Made by a program: the position numbers and the translations under genes. Below the pieces are notes generated by a model. It had not been told where the DNA came from. It worked only from the letters and a program-made list of their open reading frames with translations, and did not search any database. A DNA stretch of 64,000 bases from Paramyrothecium sp. XJ0827 (taxonomy: Eukaryota > Ascomycota > Sordariomycetes > Hypocreales > Stachybotryaceae): the NCBI GenBank assembly GCA_020881915.1, contig JAJFPB010000001.1, positions 6,262,001 through 6,326,000 of the forward strand, in the 5' to 3' direction. Below, one piece after another: positions 56,872 through 64,000 of this stretch. Within the stretch, counting starts at the first letter, position 1. Each line of letters begins with the position of its first letter.

Positions 56872-57396
56872 ATGAACACCTTCAAAGCCCTTCTTATCTT
56901 GGCTTACACGGCCGCGGCTACCTCGGCTTCTGTGCCTGCCTCTCCAGAGTCGCGTGCCAAAGCAATCTGTGGTGATCTTGGAATTCTCAACGTTCCTGAT
57001 CAGCTTCCGGCAGGAGTTGATCCGTCGGACCTTCGTCTGTGCGCAGACCATCCCCTCGGCCGCAACCGTACATTGGATCCGGCAAAGGGAGCATCCCTAG
57101 CACCATTGGAGCTGAGCGAGATCGACCCTGCGAACCCAAACACCTCCCCTGCAGTTTCTGTTCATACTTTTGACGAGAGGGCCTGCTACAAGGGCGCAGA
57201 ATATGGATGCTCTGATGGTTATTGCTGGAAGTCTTGTGGCGATAAGATCAAGGGTGAATGGTGTTGGACTGCTTCCGCATATGGTCGGGGCCCTTGGAGA
57301 AAGTGCAATAGATGGCAAGACTGTGACGTCGGCGATTTTGCATTTGGATGCGGGAAGAATTGTCTTAAACCATGGCAATGTGGTTGCAGCTGCTAA
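56872..57396 (+). CDS. Secreted cysteine-rich protein, IDI-2-like
   Basis: Single-exon gene of 174 residues from the ATG at 56872. Residues 1-19 are a signal peptide. Residues 20-103 are a prodomain-like region with two cysteines (AICGDLG, RLCADHP) and an N-glycosylation site (NRT). Residues 104-174 are a compact module with twelve cysteines: CSDGYCWKSCG, GEWCWTA, and a closing QCGCSC. The GYCWK..CG...WCWTA pattern recalls the IDI-2 family, proteins induced during vegetative incompatibility in Podospora, and related small secreted proteins in other ascomycetes; this link is from memory of the pattern and needs a search. A TATA-like TATAAATA lies at 56757-56764. Extracellular; the activity is unknown. 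Confidence 0.82.
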   Translation: MNTFKALLILAYTAAATSASVPASPESRAKAICGDLGILNVPDQLPAGVDPSDLRLCADHPLGRNRTLDPAKGASLAPLELSEIDPANPNTSPAVSVHTFDERACYKGAEYGCSDGYCWKSCGDKIKGEWCWTASAYGRGPWRKCNRWQDCDVGDFAFGCGKNCLKPWQCGCSC

Positions 57397-58534
57397 TGAT
57401 TATTCATTAGATTTTGGAAGGTATGGTGGTGTGGTGTTTTAGTTCATGATACGGTCCTGTACCTAGTGCCAATGAGGATATTGAAAAATCCGGGTTCGTT
57501 TCCCTGTTTCTCTACTGGTGGATTTCTTCATACTTAATGTTCCCTCTGCCAATCGACCTACCATACCTTATTGAGTTGCCTTGTAGCTTAAAGGCGGAGG
57601 GTGGCCTTTGCTAACTTAAGCCGGCTGGTAAAGCTTCGGCCTGTAAGTTCGATTAATGTCATCAATTTTGATTTCAAGAACGATTTCACTTAGAGTATTC
57701 ATTGAGCTTGCTGTATCATCGGGGCTGCTAGTTCTTCCTTCCACTTATCGTCTTCAATAATTAAGAAGGTTATGTCGTTGAGCTTCGTACAAGTGGAGCA
57801 TGTGGAGTTATTGCATTTGTCTCCGCTTTGAGGAGTGACAAGCTTATCAAACCCGCGCGTATTGTGAGGGAGTTTGAGGTTGTATGTCGACAGCGACAAT
57901 GACCACGGGAAGGCTTCTGTGAAGCGAAGGCGGCGTCCTTTAAGACGTCGAGACGACCGCTAAACTCACAAGCTGGTGTAGATGGAACATTGTGACATGT
58001 TGTCACCAAGGCGGTCCATAGAGACCACGCGCCTAGTGCCCAGCTATTGCATGCATGCTGGAATTTGGGTTCTCATTCATATTGGGGTTTTACTGCGACT
58101 ATCATCTAGTATGGGCTGAGCATCAGAAGAAATGGTTATTCGGTGGTTTGATCTAAAACCTGTCACTTTCTATCGTAACACTTTCAATGGTCTGGTCCCG
58201 AAGACTTAATCAGAGGTTCTTTTTTGTACACAGTCTGAACGTTGTGGCGGCCACTCTGTGTAAGGAAAATGAGATATAGCTGAAAATTGCAGGAACAACC
58301 TGCAACTTTGTGGAAAATCTGGAGGCAAGAGATGTCATTGAAAAGTATCAACCTTGCGTGGCTCAGGGTTGCGTGGCTAGTTTCGTATCCCCCTTCAACA
58401 ATACTTAGAAGGCTACTATGAATATACATTATACTATGGGAACACAAAAGCTTGAGACACCGAGGGGTGAAGGGGCACTATCATCCCCCAAAAAGTTTCC
58501 GCTAGCATCGAAAATTTATCCGAACAGGAAGACT
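57397..58534. other. Intergenic, 1.1 kb, with a possible exon relic
   Basis: On the minus strand, 57960-57699 reads protein-like (RGFDKLVTPQSGDKCNNSTC and onwards to an acidic KWKEE segment), opening right after a TAG that could be an acceptor, but no upstream exon or ATG was found. I treat it as an unexplained fragment, not a gene. Confidence 0.35.
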
Positions 58535-60418
58535 CTAAGCATCTTCTAAAATGAGTTCCGCTCCTCGCTCAGCAATTCCGTACACCGCAGTGGTAATATG
58601 TGCTGATACCAATACAGGCATGATGCTCGCGTCAACCACACGTAGATTCTGCGTTCCATAAACCTTCAGTCTAGCATCCACAACACCGCCGTCTTTCTTT
58701 GGAAGAAGTGCTGCGGTTCCGCTTGGATGGTAGATTGGGGAGGTGGTTCTGCGCACGTAATCTCTCAATTGCTTATCCGTAGCCGTGTTCAGGCCGGGCT
58801 CATATTCGGAAACCCAGAAAGACCGAAGTGGCTCAGTGTTAGCCACCTTGCGGGCGTATTTGATAATATTGACGAGCGCGTCGACATCATGCTCATTAGA
58901 GAGGTAGTTGGGGTTGATGATTGGCTTGTCTTCAATGTTTTTGGAAGCGATGTGCACGCTTCCTCGACTGAAAGGGTGCATCAAGCAGTTCACGAGAGTG
59001 AAGAAAGACTTGCCGAAAAGTGGGCTGCCCTGAGGAGGGTAGCCCTTATCACCAATATAACCGTCCTGGAAGATGAGTTCCAGTTGAGGGATACTGGGGT
59101 TATTCAACCACCTCAGGTTAGCGCGATGTGCAGGGGAGCCGTCTCCTGCTACTCGGGCTAATCGCTTGATTGCAAGGTCGCCCAGTCTCCCAATAGCCTG
59201 CCTCCAGTTTGTGAAGGCATACGCTGAGTTGGTGTAGTCCCAGAGAGACACTTTTCCATCACGGTACAGCTCAAGCTGTTCCGCGGCGTATGTCTGGTTG
59301 AAGACCAGGATATCAGCAGACGTCAAATTGTCTCTAAGTTGAAAGGACACCTGGGCGCGGACGTGGTCCTGCAAGTTCTCGCCAACACCCGGGGAATCAA
59401 TTATTTGCTTGATTCCAACAGTCTTGAGCACATCGGCCCTGCCAATGCCAGAGAGTTCCAGAAGGCCTGGGGACTGCAGAGCACCTGCCGACAGAATGAC
59501 TTCTTTGCGTGCAGTCACTACTCGGCCGTTGGCCAAGGTCACGCCAGTTGCTCGTTGTTGTCGACCCGCGGCTCTGAGGTTGACCTTCGCAACGCGTGTA
59601 TTTGCCCAAACTTTCAGATTCGGACCAGCGACGGGAAGATAGGCATTAGCACTGTAAGATCTTTTCCAGGTCTTCGGCTCAATCGTGCTCGGCTGATACA
59701 TGACACCATTGACGTCTCCACCCAAGGACTCTCGGTTTGTCTCAACACCAAGGTTGTTCAAGGTGGGGATCCATGCGTTCTGGTGAAATGGGATGACCCG
59801 GTTCATGACAGTTTGAAGTGGGCCAGAGTTTCCAACACCCTCGGAGCCGTAATACTGAGTATTGAAGCCGGTAAAGTTTTCCGCCTTAACCATGGCGGCT
59901 ATCATTGTGTCCCAGTTCCAGCCGGGGTTTCCCAATGTTTCCCAGTCATCGTACTCAGCTTCTGATGCTCGGTTATGAGTCAGGAAATTGAGTGCTGAAC
60001 TGCCGCCAAGGACCTTGCCTCTTGGCTGGATCACACTCCGGTCGCCTAGGCCCGGTTGAGGAATAGTTGTCAGGTTCCAATCGAACCGGCCTCCAAGAGC
60101 ACGACCTCTCATGCCCGGAACAAAGATCTCCTCCGCATTGGATCCGTCACCGCCGGCCTCAATGACAAGAATTTTGGCATTAGTAAGTCCGAGACTGAGG
60201 CGAGTCGCTACAGTAAGTCCGGCTGTACCACCACCTACAACAATCTAATTGAACAGTCAGTTTCAATTAAGATGAAAGGTAAAAGAAATTCCTTTTGGAC
60301 AAGTTGGAGTCAATATTGTGAGACTTACGTAGTCGAAAACCTCAGGTTTTGGCTGAACAACTGATGCGGAGGCAATGCCTACCGCCGCTGCAATAGCTAC
60401 AATCGTCCGAGCAAACAT
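58535..60418 (-). CDS. Secreted GMC-family FAD oxidoreductase
   Basis: Two exons, 60418-60329 and 60244-58535, with an 84-base intron, give 599 residues. Residues 1-19 are a signal peptide (MFARTIVAIAAAVGIASAS). The FAD Rossmann motif IVVGGGTAGLTVATRLS opens exon 2, followed by the second GMC signature PRGKVLGGSSALNFLTHNR. The C-terminal GMC_oxred_C region contains YHPSGTAALLPKK and the active-site stretch RVVDASIMPVLVSAHITTAV, with the catalytic His and a second His in SAH and HPSG. This is the length and layout of aryl-alcohol oxidase/glucose dehydrogenase relatives, which oxidise an alcohol group while reducing O2 or quinones outside the cell. The substrate cannot be named. Confidence 0.92.
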
Positions 60419-61853
60419 TAGGTCAGATGAGAGACTGGAACTGTATCTGATGCTTTGGGCTTCGCCAGTTTCTCTGCCAGCTTGACTAACAGGGCTACAT
60501 GCCCTTCAAACAGTCGGCTTCTGTCAATACTTTATAGAAACTTGAGAATAATGCACTTCTCCCGATTCGCTTACCCTCCACTACACATCAAAGGTGTTTG
60601 CATTTCCTTGATTCCACTACCTCCGGCGTCTTCTGTTTTCTGCTGTCAAGCGCCATGGCTTTCTTGGCCTGTCATCAGCCCATGTTGTGTGGCTCAGCCG
60701 CACAAGGCGGCCAGTGCTGATGAAAAAGAGGTTTCTAGGGCTTGGCGGCTTGGAACTGGTGCCTGGCTTCCCCTGCATGTAAGCGACTGATGTGATCGAT
60801 TGGAACTCGGAGTAATCATGCCACAGCTGAGGCCGCGTCGGATGAGGTGTACGAGCGCTATGCCCATGTGCTACGAGCATATGCCTTACCTAGCATAGAC
60901 GCGGGCCGAGACCTGCATTGGGCTATCGCTCGGGTGCGGTCAGTCAATCATAACGGCGTAGCCTCTTCAGCGTGCGTTGCCGATCATCCTGCCGGCTCGG
61001 TGTACCGGCTTCATTTCTTGCCGAGATATGCTCGGGTCCAGATGGTCAGCCATATCACAGCAAGGGTGTTCATGAACAGGCCGCGGAGCGACGCCCGTTG
61101 GGCGCCACAATAGCCACGTTTTCTACACTTACGTCGTCATGCAGCACGCCAAAGAACAAGGCGCCTCGGACCCAGCGCTGACAGCAAAGAAACCATGGTA
61201 GGATTTGTCATTTTTGCAAGATTCACGCTTGAAGTCAGATCTTACTGACGGATCGTGTTCCTTCGCAAAATGGGAGGGCTCTCCCAATGCTGTGGCTTGA
61301 CCCGACCAATGCATGTCCGCATTTGAGCTCGCGTGGCATTTCCAAGGCACGGATGCAGCTGCATATGCACCTCAAATGAGACGAAATGCAAAGTGCGCAA
61401 CACGAGATGATTCAATGACTTAGTTGTCCAGTCTTTCCGAGAACATGGGCCATCTCAGCAAGGCTACCATCACTGGTCGCGAGATGTTATTGCCGGATCT
61501 CAACCCTGGTCCGTAAGACGCCTGACCACATGTTCACGAACTCGGGTCCTGCGGTAGCTCGGAATGGTCCGAGGATTCATGCAGCGTCAGAACAGCGGCA
61601 TGAAGCACGATAATCCTAGACGTACAATCCGCACCTAATTCAGCCGTGGCTTGTGTCAACGCTTCCGAGTGGGCGACTACGGAGAGCCCGGCATTGTAGT
61701 TCAGGCATTTACATGGCTGGGCCTCAATAGCAACTTGCATCAATTGGCTCAGGAACAAGATTGTAATTTGTGGCTACCTGATGACAACGAGTGATGATCC
61801 CACGTGTTACTGCTTACAATCTCGACTTCGTCGTCCCTTGGCCTGGGTCCGAT
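60419..61853. other. Intergenic, 1.4 kb
   Basis: Promoter of the GMC oxidoreductase gene and 3' flank of THI4. GC-rich chance frames only. No gene seen. Confidence 0.5.
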
Positions 61854-62928
<1,075 letters not shown>

Positions 62929-62991
62929 TCACAGCTAAATGTGTATCTGAATAGCGTTAGAGGTTACCAGTTGGGGGAGTAGGGGCTGTGA

Positions 62992-63080
62992 GAGCATGAT
63001 CCTTTCGCTGGTATTATCCAGATCAAGTTAGGCCGTATAATCTCAGAACGGATACGCATTGCAGCATCCACGGATGCCTT
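62992..63080 (-). promoter_or_regulatory. TPP riboswitch in the THI4 5' leader
   Basis: Minus-strand sequence carries the conserved thiamine pyrophosphate aptamer elements in order: GGATGC-like P2 strand, CTGAGA at 63046-63041, CTTGATCTGGATAATACCAG at about 63024-63005, and GCGAAAGGATCATGC. GCATCC near 63070 and GGATCATGC near 62994 can pair as P1. In fungi such aptamers sit in a 5'-leader intron and change splicing when TPP binds. A TTTAG acceptor lies just before the ATG (about 62937-62933), which fits that mechanism; the donor was not fixed. Confidence 0.93.
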
Positions 63081-64000
63081 CCACGTCCCCAAGATCGAAG
63101 TGTTCTAGTCCAGGGACTAAAGTTGCGATCAAGGAGTCTGGCAATGTGACATCCGCGGTGTGCGCGTATCCGAACACCGGCTCATAGCTCGTTACAGATA
63201 TTGAAATACCTGAATGTCAAGACAACTTGAACTCGAACAACGTTATGGCACAGGGCCACAACGCTCTACGGATAACACATGCTCGGATATGGCTCTCTGA
63301 GTGTCGCTAAAAGCGGCGACAGGGGGAGCGTACCAAGATGGTCTACCCAAGCACACACTACTGTTAGCTTGCACTCCTACCAAAAGGCAATTGTCGTGGG
63401 GGCTTGATAGTAGATGAGGGAGGCACTTCTCTGCATACAGATATTGGAGATTGGTGTTACTTTGGGGTCGAAGTATGTCAGGAAAAGCAAATTTGGACGG
63501 TGGAAGAAAGAAATCCAAAGCCTGGACATTGAACGCGTGAAGCCCTCTTTATACCCGTGGCATACCCTCCATCTCCGCTTTTTGGTGGTATGTGAGATGC
63601 GGGGGTTTCAATTGATAGACCCTGAGTGCGGGGGTGTCGTCGTTGGCGTGCTCCAATGTGACGACCGAATGACAGAGCGGAGCAGAACAACGATTGAAAA
63701 CCTCATCCTTATTGGGTGTTGGTTGAGGGACTTACGCGACCTCACAGCGGCAATAATCGGGATGCCTGGCGGCGGAGACACTGAAGCTTATCCGTGCCAA
63801 TAATGCCGAAGGATACCGAACAGGGCCGGAGCAAAATTCTTATCAGTGCCTCCATTGCTTGACAGCTAATGCAGGCGGTCATAAGTAGGATTCTCAGTCA
63901 AGAGTTTTGAGGTGATTGGCACGCCGTCTCATGGTGGCAAAGCATCCTTCACAGGCTCCAATCAATGCGTGACATGGTAATTGAGTGACTACAAAACTGA
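63081..64000. other. Upstream region of THI4
   Basis: Promoter and leader of THI4, then sequence to the window end. The frame at 63414-63803 has no domain or signal peptide and is not called. Confidence 0.5.

Overview
The window is nuclear DNA of a filamentous ascomycete (Pezizomycotina; the gene families suggest a Sordariomycete, perhaps Hypocreales, but the species is not identified). The signs are genes split by many short introns (about 40-100 bases, GTRNGT donors, CTNAY-like branch sites, YAG acceptors), monocistronic genes on both strands with 0.3-2.5 kb between them, 2EXR proteins, a PTH11/rhodopsin-domain membrane protein, NACHT-type NLRs and a thiazole synthase gene with a eukaryotic TPP riboswitch. 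I re-spliced the genes by hand. Several small secreted-protein genes have exons too short for an ORF scan and were found by reading splice sites.

Left part (0-19 kb): the 3' end of a DUF7025-type AAA ATPase gene, a ricin-B-like single-pass membrane protein, a 2EXR protein, an ICMT-like methyltransferase, a 1412-residue NLR (HeLo, NACHT, ankyrin repeats, ZZ zinc finger), a five-exon epoxide hydrolase and an MFS transporter.

19-32 kb: an accessory stretch with a defensin-like peptide gene, a KEX2-processed 10-cysteine secreted protein, a decayed reading frame, a tiny secreted peptide, a second 2EXR protein, a GH18 chitinase with an inserted CBM18, and a PTH11-type membrane protein.

33-46 kb: a decayed NACHT-ankyrin gene (truncated, one nonsense codon, two frameshifts), a double-psi beta-barrel secreted protein, a glutathione S-transferase pseudogene, a Gag-like/jacalin-lectin fusion, and a membrane-anchored multicopper oxidase whose third copper motif can be rebuilt only through a 2-base exon.

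46-64 kb: a patatin-NACHT NLR with a second, degenerate NTPase-like region, a tandem GH43 glycosidase, two small secreted proteins (one IDI-2-like), a GMC oxidoreductase, and THI4 with its TPP riboswitch.

Taken together, the window mixes housekeeping genes (THI4, MFS, ICMT-like) with a self/non-self and antagonism arsenal: two intact NLRs and one dead one, cysteine-rich secreted peptides, a lectin fusion, chitinase and cell-wall enzymes. No PKS, NRPS or terpene synthase was seen, so there is no evidence for a secondary-metabolite cluster. Function statements rest on recognising motifs in the translations; no database search was possible.
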